Shown here piece after piece: positions 48,437 to 60,000 of a stretch of DNA of 60,000 nt. How positions within the stretch are numbered: the first letter of the stretch is position 1; each line of letters starts with the position of its first letter. Both the position numbers and the translations under genes were made by a program. Origin of the DNA: Apostichopus japonicus (taxonomy: Eukaryota > Echinodermata > Holothuroidea > Aspidochirotida > Stichopodidae); the NCBI RefSeq assembly GCF_037975245.1, contig NC_092574.1:8372213-8432212 (forward strand), in the 5' to 3' direction. The notes under the pieces are model-generated. The model saw only the letters and a list, made by a program, of their open reading frames with translations, had not been told where the DNA came from and did no database searches.

Positions 48437-48780
48437 ACTATTTTCAATGAGGTGGTGGAATGGGAATAGAGGTAAGGGAGTGGTAGCGGGTGGGTGTGGG
48501 TTTGGGGGAAGGGAGAAGTAGAGTCTCTTCTATGGTGAAGTGTGAACTAATACCTTATAAGCTATTGACTGCCCAACTATTTTCAAAGAGATGGGTGGAA
48601 TGGGAATAGTGGTAAAGGCAATGTCCGAGGAGGGTAGGTGGGAGTGGGGGGGGGGGGGTGGTGGGAGGTGGCCGAAGATTTCCTGCCATGATAGAGTCTG
48701 ACCTAATTCCTTATAAGCTATTCACTTTGACCAGAACTATTTGACCAAAACTATTATTGACCAGAACTATACCTCTCCGA
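48437..48780. repeat. ~140-160-bp tandem duplication, 2+ copies
   Basis: AACTATTTTCAA(T/A)GAG, GTGGAATGGGAATAG(A/T)GG and CCTTATAAGCTATT recur in the same order starting at about 48437 and 48576. A third partial start is at about 48736. A G-rich stretch within each unit has expanded differently. Confidence 0.8.
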
Positions 48781-49022
48781 CCTTGCACTCCCTTGATCAG
48801 GCAACCAGAACTTAATGTCCATCGGAAGGGGGAAATGCTAGACATTTGACCATAATGATGAAAATTAGTCAGGTTAATGAAAGAAATACATGAGAATCAT
48901 GCACTCAACTTGTCCTGGCTTTGTCCATGCTTCACATGCAAGTTCTTGTTTTATCATTGCTTGTTTCATTTTAATTGCCATGGTAACAATTAACTCCCTT
49001 TAAAGGTTCTTGTTTATTAAGT

Positions 49023-49087
49023 TTCAAATCTGCTAGAAAGTTAATTTATGGTCACTTATGTTGAAACTTCATGATACAGTTTACCCC
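49023..49087 (-). repeat. dispersed repeat D, copy 4 (inverted)
   Basis: Reverse complement reads GGGGTAAACTGTATCATGAA, then GTTTCAACATAAGTGACCAT, then CTTTCTAGCAGATTTGAAAC, in the same order as copies 1-3 and again preceded by a G-run. Confidence 0.55.
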
Positions 49088-50908
49088 CCTCCCCCCACAT
49101 CCTGTGACTCAGACATTTTAATTTCCTTTTAATGTTCTGGGAATAATTTGGAGAATCATGCAGAAACTTCAGGAGAGTATCTTAAATTATTATCAAAAAA
49201 AAAAGAAAAAATGAATTAATTTCTACAAGTGAGCCCGAGCAGATTTCATCTGCGAACTTTCAATTTGTGGGAGCTTCTTCATTTATTTAAACTTACGGGT
49301 GAACTATAGGGCCACGTGCCATTCTGGAGGTGTGTCCTGGGCGACCATGGCCCCTAAGAATTTTCAGACCAATGTTTTTCAAATTGGTGAGGTGCCATCA
49401 ACTCCTGCCCTACCACAATCCCACCCCCATCCATCCACCCCCTCCCCCATCTCATCTCAAATCTGTGTCAGGGGATCCACCATCATCTTCATTATTAATT
49501 TTTTATTATAAATTATATTCCAGACCCTATAGAGAAACTTATTTAACTGGTAATCACCATTACGAGTCCAATTCAGGCCTAAACTTCTGTCTAAAGACTA
49601 AGGGTACGCTAATGACACAACTGCAAAGATTGGTAGCAGGTTTTGTGCTTTGTAAGAAACATATCAGTTATATATATAGAAGATGAAATTTCAGCTCTGC
49701 TTCACAAAATGTGAAAACTAAATTTATCCCATGAAATAATTAACCAGTTATCTTAAATAATGTTATTTTATCTTCATACGAGTCGGCCTAGCCTTATGAT
49801 TAGCTGTTGCATCATTCTCATACGTCCTCTCTGACAAACTAAGTCTGTTCTGTTTTTTTTTTTGCGTTTTTTATAGCAAGTTGTGAAATTGACCTAAAAA
49901 CCCTTTTTTTTTTTTAAATCTTGCCAATTCCAGACATGATGTTGAAGTTTAATAATACATCCAAACAAAGTTTAAGAATAAATGTGATTATTTTTGACAT
50001 GAAATGGAAACCATTCACTGCATGCATTTTTCTTTTTGATAGGCAAAGTACATCTCAGGGTTCAAGGTACAAAACTTTCCCCTTGCGGGGGTAGTCTCAG
50101 GTGTGGAATGTGTAGATCATTGGCCAGAACGGTAATTAAAGGCTACAATGCTCGGTGATACCATCATGCACCTTGTGGGTATTTATGTAACTTCCCCGAC
50201 AACCTTGAAATTAATCCAGAGGGCAATTTATTCACAAAAGAGAAGGTGAGAAAAGTACCGTTGGCTGTAAGTGTACCTCCCCGAAGAACGAAATATGCCA
50301 TTTGCCACCCCCACCCCCCCCCCCCCTTCTGTCCTACAAGTCAAATAGGGTGCATTTCCTGTCCTGCAAGATCATAATGGATCTTGGGCTATTTTTTTTT
50401 CTTTTGAGGAATGCCACAGCTGCCCCTGATATAGTGATTCACCACTCACCATACAGCACATGTCAGTAATGTAATTCTACAGATCTATCTTGGAAATTAC
50501 TTTGGCATATGTCACCATATATAATATTTTGATTCGTACGATGACATATATTTTGGAAGGAAGAAGGATGCCACGGGATAATTAAATGTATTGTTGGAAT
50601 AACAAAATAATAAAGATAAAAGTTTTCATGGTCAGATATACTCCACCCCACATATACTATTTCAACCAAACACACAAACCAACTCATGCGGCTATAAATG
50701 CGACCTTTTAAACCACCATCTGTTTTTCACTCACCGCATAATTGCAACATCGTCATTGAGAATAATGTGTCCATGTGTGGACGGGCATGTCACAAAGTGA
50801 CCCTAACATGAAAGACACGTTGGTGAGGGATGACCCATTGGGGACTGCCCTCTGATCAGACAAGATGCCATCCCCACCCAGGAGTTCCCAGGTTCTTTAA
50901 GTCAATTA
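49088..50908. other. no supported gene
   Basis: A partly open stretch at about 50043-50300 reads cysteine-containing protein-like sequence (CGGSLRCGMCRSLARTVIKG) but has an in-frame TGA and no splice support. C-tract at 50307-50322. Confidence 0.35.
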
Positions 50909-51277
50909 TTAAAGGCATTGAAGACTCGCCCCAAACAGTGTGCCGCCATCTTTAAAAAAGTTAACTTTTCTGTTGCTTGCAAGTGAAGTTTTTCTCTTGA
51001 CGCTACAAAATGCAGATAGTACTGAAACGTGATACCTTGTTATCTTTAGCTGGACATGAGATGTCCATCGCTGTATCGTTTGTACACTCTGCTGTGGGTA
51101 TTGACCGCAGCTGTATGTACTGACTGAACACTAGTGTCTAATTACCGAGGGTAGCAAGCTGTGTGTGTATTTCTGGGATCGATGGTGTTGTCTAACACTT
51201 CTGTACACCTCATTCGAAACTAGGTCAGAGTACCGGCATTAGACATTTCTTTTTGCGCAAGTCTTCACACCCTTTAA
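50909..51277. mobile_element. TTAA-bounded MITE family A, copy 2
   Basis: Reverse-complement counterpart of 19793-20172. Its ends are TTAAAGGCATTGAAGACTCG and the inverse of TTAAAGGGTGTGAAGACTTG, giving an imperfect terminal inverted repeat of about 22 bp. No transposase frame. Confidence 0.8.
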
Positions 51278-52585
51278 GCTCTCCGGATTTTATGTGCTAA
51301 TCTCAAAGCATGTTTCAATTTCTACATGATTTCTGTATCGTGATCAGAACTTGGCCGATCCTATGTTTTTACTTGTGTTTCCGAATGTCGAGAAAACCCA
51401 CTTTATTTTTTAGGGGCAAATAATGCAACCATAAAAATGTCTATTCCATCGTTGTGTTCTGCAGCACTATAAGTTAGTGTGAAATAATTATGTTAATGCA
51501 TAGATTTTATGCATTATCAGAGTCAATGACAGAGTCAATGGAATAATCACCATAAAACTTCCACCAGGATATTATTCTTTGAAGTATTGAAATATTTGAT
51601 ATTTAGAAAATAGGTTAAAAGTTTTAATATGTTGAAAGCCTGTACATTTACGATTCTTTCAAGTCTTGCCAAACCTATGAGCCAACTTCAACAGAATAGA
51701 AATAAGGCATAAAATAATAAAAGACACTGCAAAAACAAAACTTGTTTTTTCTACAAAATATTTGATGGTTTTCATGGCTTTTTTTTGCAGTTAGTAGTTT
51801 TAGTATAGCTTCTAGACACCTACAAACTATACCATCTTTCTTACTTTCTTTCTATCTTTCTGTCTCTTTTTAACCAGAGAGCCATCCCAAATACATCACA
51901 CTGTCTGATCAACTTATACCGGATCAGAGGAATGAAATTTTAAATGTTTTCCATCACTATATGGCCCTGTTTATTTTGACATCAAAATGTTTTTCTGCCT
52001 CTCAGGCATTTTGTCATTCCTGGCTCTGTGTGTACGAGTAATAATAGACAGCAAACAGCTGCAAAAAAAGAAAAAAATTGGCAAGCAGGAAATCGCTGAC
52101 AAACAATCTCGGGCTAAGGAATTTAAAAACTGGAGTCTAAGATGAAGGATTAGAAGGGGTTTTGACAGAACTATGACAAATACCGTTTCTAAATCTTTTG
52201 ATGGAGCGGTTAAATTGCGAATAGTCAGTCTCTAACTTTTACCTGGATTATCATAAGCAATAGATGAGGAGAAATTATCACCAATAGCTTCATACTGTAT
52301 CAGTTGTATGTACAGATTATGTAAAGCCTGGCTGTAACCTGGGCTGAATTATCTCAGTACCCACACCCCTATCCTCCCCCCTCCCCGAACCCATCCCCCT
52401 AAAGACCACAACAACCGGTCCACCTTCTTCATATAAACTATGGCAACTTTACTGCAAAAATTTAAAAACTGTATTAAAAATTGAAGGATAAGATAGGGTT
52501 TGGCAGAATGATGATGGGGGGGGGGGTGGGGAACCTATGAATATTTCATTTGAATTTTATATATGTAAATAGATGTTGAATACAT

Positions 52586-52591
<6 letters not shown>
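51278..52591. other. no supported gene
   Basis: (CTTT)n-like pyrimidine tract at 51836-51868. AT-rich otherwise. Confidence 0.45.
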
Positions 52592-52636
<45 letters not shown>

Positions 52637-52638
52637 TA
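52592..52638. repeat. (TA)n microsatellite
   Basis: About 20 TA units. Confidence 0.95.
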
Positions 52639-52898
52639 CAAGTACTTTGGCTCCAATTCCATCTATTAAAATTAGTAACATGGTCACATGGATGAATATA
52701 GAGAAAAAATAACCCTCTTCCATCTTTCTTGATCCCATCACAGCCCCACCCCCACGCTTGCTATTGGCTAGATTAATGATTATTCAAAATGAAGACTATA
52801 TATAAATTATTTTTACATCAAATATCAAATTTGTCAACTAAACTGATATTTTAGTTTACAGTAACTAGAAAACCTCGTTATTAAAGTTTACCTTTAAC

Positions 52899-53198
52899 AT
52901 GAAACCTGTCTTTGATCCGCAGTTCTCACATGATGAACTAGTTGATTATCATTTAAAAATAGCGAGTTTTTCAGGCATGAATATCAGTGGTGTGCACAAT
53001 ATCTTGAGAAAACACCTGTTCTTGATCTTGAAGGGAATTCTAGGCAAAAGTGTGGAGATCCTGTGGTGCCGAGATGTAGGTATAGATTCCAACCTCTCCT
53101 CGTACCTGCTGAGCAGCTTCCGGAGGACAGCAGAGACACACGCCTATTGTCATCCCCTGACATCTGAAATTTGGCTGGGGATCAGGCTTGTTTTGTAA
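52899..53198 (+). CDS. orphan ORF, 99 residues
   Basis: Starts MKPVFDPQFSHDELVDYHLK and contains HLFLILKGILGKSVEILWCR, ending at TAA. Composition is protein-like and GC is a little above the surroundings. No domain, signal or splice evidence beyond the frame. An acceptor-like TTTTTCAG at about 52974 could define a shorter exon. Confidence 0.25.
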   Translation: MKPVFDPQFSHDELVDYHLKIASFSGMNISGVHNILRKHLFLILKGILGKSVEILWCRDVGIDSNLSSYLLSSFRRTAETHAYCHPLTSEIWLGIRLVL

Positions 53199-55161
53199 GC
53201 CCCCTGAGGCTAATCTCACCTGTTGGCAAGTAACTTTGCCCCAATCCCTACCAGGTATTTCCTTTTTCCCTGCTAGAGTTTTTAATTAATAATCAACTTG
53301 TCACCGTAGGTATTGCGAACTCGAAGCACCCGACGACTACGTCGACTACGACTAGGATGGCTTTGCCAACTCTCAATGCGGAGAAATAACTTAGCATAAA
53401 TGACCTTGTGGTATTCGAAAAGTTAGATTCTCTCTAAATTACAATCGTGAAAAATAAAATAAAAAATTGTAATAAACTGAAAAGTTTGAGAAACTTACCA
53501 ACTTTCTTGTGCTCATGAATTAAATTATTAACCAACATGATCTTTTACACAGTTACCTTTTTTTTTTTAAATTCTATCCATTCCAACATGTCCAAGGTAG
53601 TTTGAAGTTTAAACTTTTAAAACTTCCCCGTGTCTTTGCGAGATGATAATTTCCTGCCCTAAGTTTTTCCTGCCGATGACAAGACATTAGCAAAATGACT
53701 ATAATATTACAATTTAGACGAATGTAATTACCAAAATCTGGTACTTTACTTTTGAATCGATCAATTGATTGATTGATTTACACATTATTCTGTCCCTAAA
53801 AGCCTAAAATGGTCAATACACTTTTTGACTTCATTGATCATTTATAAAAGTTCTACAGCTGTCAATCACACAAATAAAGAACTTCAAACTTCAAGCACCA
53901 AATTTGACTTGATGAAGCTTCAACACCTTACTATCAAGGTGAAATTCATAATAAATTGATTTCTTAGCTTCCTTTTCCAAACACCGGTGTTATTTATACA
54001 CATTTTTCTCGGAATTAAATGACAGTTCTATTTGGGATCATCTAGGGATCATATCTGGACCACAGGCAGGGTTAATCATTTTCTCTACCTTAATGGTTGA
54101 ATATTTGTGGAATATCTTCATTTTTTTTTTTTTTTTTTCCCCTTCCTTGTGAATACCACACTATATTGACCAGAACAAATCAAACCTGATCTATTAAACA
54201 AGGATATACTTTTGTATTGAAAGTAACACTTTCTCTTTTAAAAGACTACGGATCCTGCGCAGTATTTGGATAAATTATTTCCCTTGTAAATTACGTCAAA
54301 ATATTTGTCCGACGCTCACGGACGGCAGAGCTCAATTAGAAGGAAATTGGGGTGGCAAGCGAAAGGGAGGGTGGGCGGGGGAGGGGAGGGGGGTGTTTTG
54401 GGAGGCTGAGATTAATAACACTTGCATTCTGTCCTCTGTGAAGACAAGAAGCACAATCGTTAAATGGCTAAAAAAGTTCAAAGATGAATCTCTTGTTTTT
54501 TGGCCTCGTTCTTTCATTTTGCAGGAACCATATTTTATTTATAAGAGATAAATTCAGAGCGTTCTAAACTGCTCGTAACAAACTGTGTAACACTAACTGT
54601 ACCATTCTTCTCTCCATCTGTTCCAACCATGGCAGCAGCTCCCTGCTCCACCAAATCAACCCTCTCTCTGTCTTCCTGGACCTACATGAAAGTTTAGTAC
54701 CCACTGGAGACCTATCGTTAAATGTTACCCTGTCATACACACAAACACAGGGTACAGCACACACTACTGTCAGCTAAGCATATATAGTCATGCCTAACCA
54801 AGACTTGGATTATCAATATTGTTTAACTCCCAACAGAACTAAAAAATTCAAACCGGTTTACTCAAACCCCGTCACAGGTTGGTCAATTTGCCTGCTGACA
54901 TTTTTTGATGTAACATTTCCGGAAAGACTAGCCGTGGGATATACTTAAACACCTGCCTGATGAAGCACACCAGCTGTATGTACCCAGGGTATACACAGAA
55001 ACTTAAAGATTTACGATTTAGCTGGGCTTTATGGCCATTTTTTACTCCCTGCAGACTTCCTGTTTTTAGTTTCCTCTGTCAGAAATCCAATTGTTATGAG
55101 CTGAAATAGCACTGTTAAAGCAGTTATTCAGTTTCCCCCCACTTCTAGCTCCCAATACCTA
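53199..55161. other. no supported gene
   Basis: A local CpG-dense word cluster (CGACGACTACGTCGACTACG) lies at about 53331-53350. T19 tract at about 54121-54139, (TTGA)n at 53761-53777, G-rich 54360-54394. Confidence 0.45.
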
Positions 55162-55785
55162 TTAAAGCAGCATTTTGCGTCATTTTCTATGAATTTTCTC
55201 AACCTCACTGATTCCACTTTGCCATAACGACATACATAACTAGCTAATCTATTTATAATTTACTTCAAATGGTGGCATAAAAGTCGAAAAATTTGCAACT
55301 TTCAACTTTGTTGTTCTCCAAGATATTTTCCGTTGGGAACCCAATAAACCTCGCCCATAATATGAATATTTAAACACTACGAACGTCATTGACAGATACG
55401 TAATATAACACCACGCTTGATTTGTGTACAGTCTATATGGCAGTTGTACCAGGGAGTTGCATAACAACTCCCTGGTACAACCAACGCGAAGTCTTGAATC
55501 TATTTTTAGCAACGGCTCATAACTAAACCTGCATCTCTGATTGGTTGAATTCAAACTAGTGGGTTTGACGGAATTGTATGCGATTAATTTTAACTGTGAA
55601 ATTTGTCGAGGACACTCTTCTCATTTATCGACATAAATCGTTAATTACTCGCTAATTAACGCTCTTGGCAGGGTGAAACTTGGATGGTATCTTAGATTGC
55701 TGTTTTATGATTGATACATGTAAAAAAATCGATGCACATGTTAAAAAAGTGGAAAAAAGCGACCCAACGCAAAATGCTGCTTTAA
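55162..55785. mobile_element. TTAA-bounded MITE family C, 624 bp
   Basis: Perfect 19-bp terminal inverted repeats TTAAAGCAGCATTTTGCGT at both ends. TTAA is part of the terminus, consistent with a TTAA target. A perfect 17-bp hairpin sits almost exactly at its centre (55443-55481). The minus-strand ORF at 55249-55554 spans the hairpin and lacks motifs, so the element is non-autonomous. Another copy is at 31452-31674 and a relic end is at 29591-29634. Confidence 0.85.
55443..55481. repeat. 17-bp perfect hairpin at the centre of the MITE
   Basis: Arms GTTGTACCAGGGAGTTG and its exact complement are separated by five bases. It shares GGGAGTTG...CAACTCCCTGGT with a shorter hairpin at 32831-32849. 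Confidence 0.9.
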
Positions 55786-57680
55786 AGCTGGTTTAAAACA
55801 ATTTTCATCAATGTCGGAATAGTTTGTATATATATGGACCTCTTAGGCATTTTTCTGGTACATTTAGTCCAAGTTAAAATGCTCATGAATCACAGCACAT
55901 TATCAACAATGACACTGGGCATCATATTCAGTTTTGCCGGTGGAAAAGAAAATGGGCGGCAGATAGGAGAGGGAGGGGGTGGTGGTGGGAAGGAATGTTG
56001 GGGGGAGTGTCGAGAGCCATAGGCTCTGGCACAATAATGTCGCAGGGTCCCATTTTTTAAGTTTTCATTTTTCCTTAAGAATACTATGAAAATGAGAAAA
56101 GATTAATTTATTTATTGCCTATTTTCCATGGCCCCCCGGATTGACCCTAGAACCTGGAGTTTATATGACTTGGACCCCTTTCATATGGCCTGAGGGAGGG
56201 ACAGAGAAGTAGGGGGAGGGGGGGGTGTTTGATCTGTTACAATGATCTTAAGTAGAACTACTCTACAACAAGTAAACATTTTCAAAAGTAAACTGCTTTC
56301 TTAATTCCTCATCTCCATTCTCTTCTTTCCTCCACATCTATGTTACTTCCAGAGTTTATCTGATTGATAAACACACGCCTTACCAGTAAAATTGTGAGAT
56401 TCAAAAATGTGCCGGAGTTTGAACTGCTATGGAATTCAAAGTTTACGAGCTTCACATTACCACCAGGTTATTACTCCCTACTACCAAACATCGGAGATCC
56501 CAAAACTCCCAGAAGTTTTGACAGCCATACACCGACAGATGACTTGAGGGGGGGGTGGTAGTGTTTAATTGAAATATGCTAATATTGGTCTCAAGTGAAT
56601 TTAAAGCAACACAGTATTAATTTGGCATATCATATGAGCAGTTCTCTATAGAATAACCAGAGGAAGGGAGGGGACAGAGGAGCTAGCTGGCGGTTTGCAG
56701 ACAGAGACCACCCCTCCTCTCACCCCCTCCCCCATGGCTCCCCAAACCTGCGAAGCAATTTAAACCATCAATCTAGCCTAACTCCCAGTTGGTTCAAAAG
56801 AGCAAATGTGAGCACATGACTTATCCCATCCCTCCCCAACCCCCCTCCCCATTATTATAAAGGCTGGTAAACCCCAGCTAGTAGATCTACTCATAAATCA
56901 TTCAAGAAAGTAGAGTCTTTCAATCCTTGCATATTCTTTTGTCACCACAAAATATCATCACCATTTTCTTAAGTCTCTGGATATTTTTGTTTACCATTCC
57001 TTCTTTGTAAAACCGGAAGTAGGGAATTATTGATTTCTTGTTCTAGAAGTTCAATGAAATTTCAAAAGTTAAAACATAGCTGAATTATGGATTCATAAAA
57101 AGTACCCGTCTTTGAGAGTTCAACTGGGTCATTTCCTGGGCCCAGGAGGGGCATTGTTAGTATTACTGAGTGATAAAATGTAACCAACTGACAAGATGGC
57201 TATGCAGCCCTGATCCACCGTGCCGAACAAAAGCAGCTAACAGAAAAGTTATTCTGTGGCAGTCACTGGAACCAAGTGGTTACGACTTGGACATTAAGAC
57301 ACAATTTTACAGTTTTATTTTTAAATTATGATAAAATGTCAAAACCTTTGCTGTTTCCAGCACATATATGATCAGAGCCATGGACTGAAGCTTTTTAATT
57401 GTGTAACAATTCATTTCTATAGGTCTTAAATACATAACTGGTCTAAACAGTATATAAACCATGCAGATGTGTTTAGCTACTTTGATGTCTCACCCTGGCA
57501 TTTGCAACCCCTCCACCACCCCTCTCCACCTCTTCCTCAAAAGGTTTTAGATAATTCTTGTATTTAATCTTTTCAAATAATATCCCAAATTATGTCATCT
57601 CATTCTAAATGTACAGCATCGAAACTTTTGTGGTGGTCAAAGAATTTTTTTGATTGGTCAGTTGTTATTACCAAATATGG
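55786..57680. other. no supported gene; one dispersed repeat
   Basis: The segment 55993-56075 (GTGTCGAGAGCC ... GGGTCCCATTTTTTAAG) resembles 32549-32640. G-rich tracts lie at 55969-56000 and 56211-56226. Confidence 0.45.
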
Positions 57681-57730
57681 AGGAAAGGGAGGGGAGGGGA
57701 GGAGGGGAGGGGAGGGGAGGGGAAGAGAGG
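57681..57730. repeat. GGGGA minisatellite, G-quadruplex-capable
   Basis: About eight GGGGA(GG) units in 50 bp on the plus strand. Confidence 0.9.
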
Positions 57731-58874
57731 ATTCATTACACAATGAGTTTGTCCTTTGACAACATTTCTGAAATAATAGATTATTGAAATGGAGGGTGCA
57801 GGGTGGGGGTATAGTACCAATGGAAAGAAAATTCTTAGTAGGGTCATTAAATTAATATCTAATAGTAGGTATACATAATCTTCTATCTTCACAGCAATAA
57901 TAATAATAAAATGTTTGTTAATAGCTAAATTTAACACTAAATTATGCCAAACGTTATATAAAGAATTATATTTAGGCCAAGGAATAAAAAACTGTGACAT
58001 TATCAATCTGTATTGAGCATACACAAGTGAATTTACAAACAGCTTTAACCTTACAAATCCTCAAACATCTATTATTTTACTAAAGCTGTAATGAAATTTT
58101 ACAACATCAATCAATTCTTTTGATCGAATCATTTGATATGGCAGTCTGTTGTTGTATGCAAAAAATTCCTTATATCTAATAGTCTGAAGAAATATGGTTA
58201 TCCATGACATCCTTAGAATGTGTAATAAACAACTGGTTGGATTTTTTTTATTTTTTGTGTGTGTGTAAATTCATGACAGGCAGTGCAGAGAATGATGGAC
58301 TATGGATTGCCAATCATGCAAGAAAAAATTCTAAACATTTTTAAAATTTATGGCCCAAAGAACAGGAAATGATTGCCGTCATGAAGTAGCTACAATCCAT
58401 TTTACTGCCAGCTGCTTAGTCGATGCTCGCTCAATGAATCATCAGCACTCTCCCCCCCCCCTTTAAATGGGTCACTTGTCCTTCCTAAATAGGTCAAGAA
58501 CCCTTCCACCTGTGTTCAAAGTTCATGGCATGAAAGTCATTGGAACTAAACATTAAAATAATGGATTTGATCATCAGCCCAACCACCAGGACGAAACATA
58601 TAGTGATTACTGCGTAGTTTGGGTCAGAAAAATGTGAAAATTTAAAAAAAAATCCTCAAAATGGTACACTGAATGGAAGAAATGGTTCCCAAGTGGTAAA
58701 GTGACATTCAAATTCTACTAGTTGTTGTAGTAAATTATCACACCAGAACATGAGGTATATTATTAGTAGTAGAAATGCTACCTAAAGCTGTCAGCTTGGG
58801 TTGTAATACTTGCTGCAAAAATTCTAGCTTTGAATATATGCGAAGAAGAAATTTCAGAGAGAAGAGTAGCTAGG
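57731..58874. other. no supported gene
   Basis: AT-rich, CpG-poor, a C-tract at 58451-58461. The 118-codon minus-strand ORF at 57668-58024 is AT-driven and unrecognised. Confidence 0.45.
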
Positions 58875-59071
58875 TTTTTAAGATCCTAATGGCATTATGA
58901 CATCACAGATTTGACAAAGACGCCCAGATATACGACTCTTAAACTACGATATCTCCCGAACGGAGCGAGATTTTTCTTAGCTGTTTGTTCGTTGGAGTCA
59001 TTCTTCACAGGGATCATCTCTGTTATGTGAGGTAAAGACGGGCGGTGGTTGGGTATTCGTGTCCCCTTTAA
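58875..59071 (+). mobile_element. TTAA-bounded MITE family B, copy 2
   Basis: Aligns with the reverse complement of 20867-21062 in order: AGATCCTAATGGC, ATGACATCACAGATTTGACA, TTAGCTGTTTG, TTCTTCA and the end GTGTCCCCTTTAA. The right TTAA is intact and the left end is worn. Confidence 0.65.
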
Positions 59072-60000
59072 TTTTGTAAGCTTGTGTATCTAGCACATTG
59101 CTAATCACTGATCAGCTTTCTCTGGATTTGCAGCCTAATCAAAACTAAAAATAGTCTAATTTTAAATAACTGTCTGACAATTTTTGAAAACAAGTTATAT
59201 GACTATTTTGAAAAATATGTCTGTCCTATTTTTACATGAATTTGACACCAAGTCGCTGCATATCGGAGTCTCTTCTTAAAATATATCGCCATTTTACGAA
59301 AATATAAAGGGAGCCATGTTTTCTTGTTTTTCCCTCTTTCTCAAAGCATTGAAAAAATATCTGATTTGTAAAACATACCCCAGACAACAAACAGATTTCT
59401 GCTTGGGCCTTGTCTGACCTAAAAGCTTGTTTGGAAAAAAAAATGAATGCGTACACAGCCAAGGTAACTGCGGTATCGATTCCTTTCAAAAATGGGCAAA
59501 CCTTTTCTTCGGGACATGCCATATTGTTCGGCTAAGCTACCAAGGCAAGGAATTCCTATTGAAAACAGTTTAAAGAACCTCTGTTAATTAGCCTACGATT
59601 TCATCAACAACAACCGTCTATAAGGCATCTGAGATGTCAAATAACAAATTATTGGTATCAACAACACTTCTACTCCGAAAGGTAAGGTTTCCGTACAAAG
59701 GAAGAGACCTTAAAAGAATAAACATGCCATAGAGTTTATTGAATTTCGTTTGGAGGACAAAGGAGCTTTCGAAGCAAGACCTTTTCGACTTTTCCTGATG
59801 ACAGTGTCTGGGTTCCTTTAATCCAGTTTACACAAGCCATTGAATAAATACCATTATGGTTGTTCATTGTAGGGACACCACACCAACCTGGCACCTTTCA
59901 CCCACAGGAAATCTTAAATTAATGTGATCACCAAAAATGACTTGGTTGCTATCCCATTCTTTGGCTGTTTTACTCTGGAGGGAAATAAGCAAGTTTGGTT
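59072..60000. other. no supported gene
   Basis: ORF 59232-59522 (-, 96 residues, starting MACPEEKVCPFLKG) shows no known motif. Nothing else recognised up to the right edge. Confidence 0.4.

Noticed and set aside
49780-49860. tRNA-like word (GAGTCGGCCTAGCC)
   Set aside because: No B-box and no acceptor-stem pairing.
50043-50300. Cysteine-containing exon
   Set aside because: In-frame TGA in the middle and no convincing splice sites.

Overview
This window looks like non-coding, repeat-rich nuclear DNA from a metazoan, most likely a marine invertebrate and plausibly an echinoderm. The evidence is circumstantial: AT-rich DNA with no dense long ORFs, scattered short ORFs flanked by splice-like signals, many long poly(G)/poly(C) tracts, (TA)n arrays, recurrent TAGGCCTAT-type words, tRNA-derived repeats and several MITE families. 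There are no operons, CRISPR arrays, rRNA genes or intact virus-like genes. No protein-coding gene could be named. The coding entries are candidate exons supported only by reading frame and splice, promoter or poly(A)-like signals.

Layout. Positions 1-780 are the edge of a satellite with a 171-bp higher-order repeat of four monomers. Positions 3672-4505 hold a 5'-truncated LINE tail with a perfect 13-bp target-site duplication, and a 370-bp hAT-type MITE has landed in its (TAC)n tail. Positions 4900-5845 are an inverted-repeat element filled with about 21-bp palindromic tandem units. Positions 7332-12140 form a 4.8-kb CACTG...CAGTG (CMC/CACTA-like) transposon with dense TTAGTCGG-type subterminal repeats. 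It carries candidate exons with a poly(A) signal and is interrupted by a 1.5-kb foldback element. Both arms of the foldback hold the same short ORF, and the differences between them are mostly silent.

From 12 to 36 kb the DNA is relatively CpG-rich. It holds candidate exons at 13.4, 22.5, 26.0 and 28.2 kb, a tRNA-derived SINE at 15.8 kb, a tRNA-like relic at 22.9 kb, large (TA)n tracts and MITEs. The 26.0-kb exon has a TATA box and a signal-peptide-like start. From about 36.7 kb to the end CpG is visibly scarcer, as in a methylated gene body or long intron. One local CpG-rich patch at 40.7-41.06 kb may be a first exon. This half also holds a 70-bp minisatellite, further MITEs and a few orphan ORFs.

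Three families of short elements bounded by TTAA recur within the window. Family A is at 19.8 and 50.9 kb, family B at 20.9, 46.5 and 58.9 kb, and family C at 31.5 and 55.2 kb with a relic at 29.6 kb. A fourth dispersed repeat occurs four times. The genes do not form a recognisable pathway. The most unusual biology visible is the nested transposon structure at 7.3-12.1 kb.
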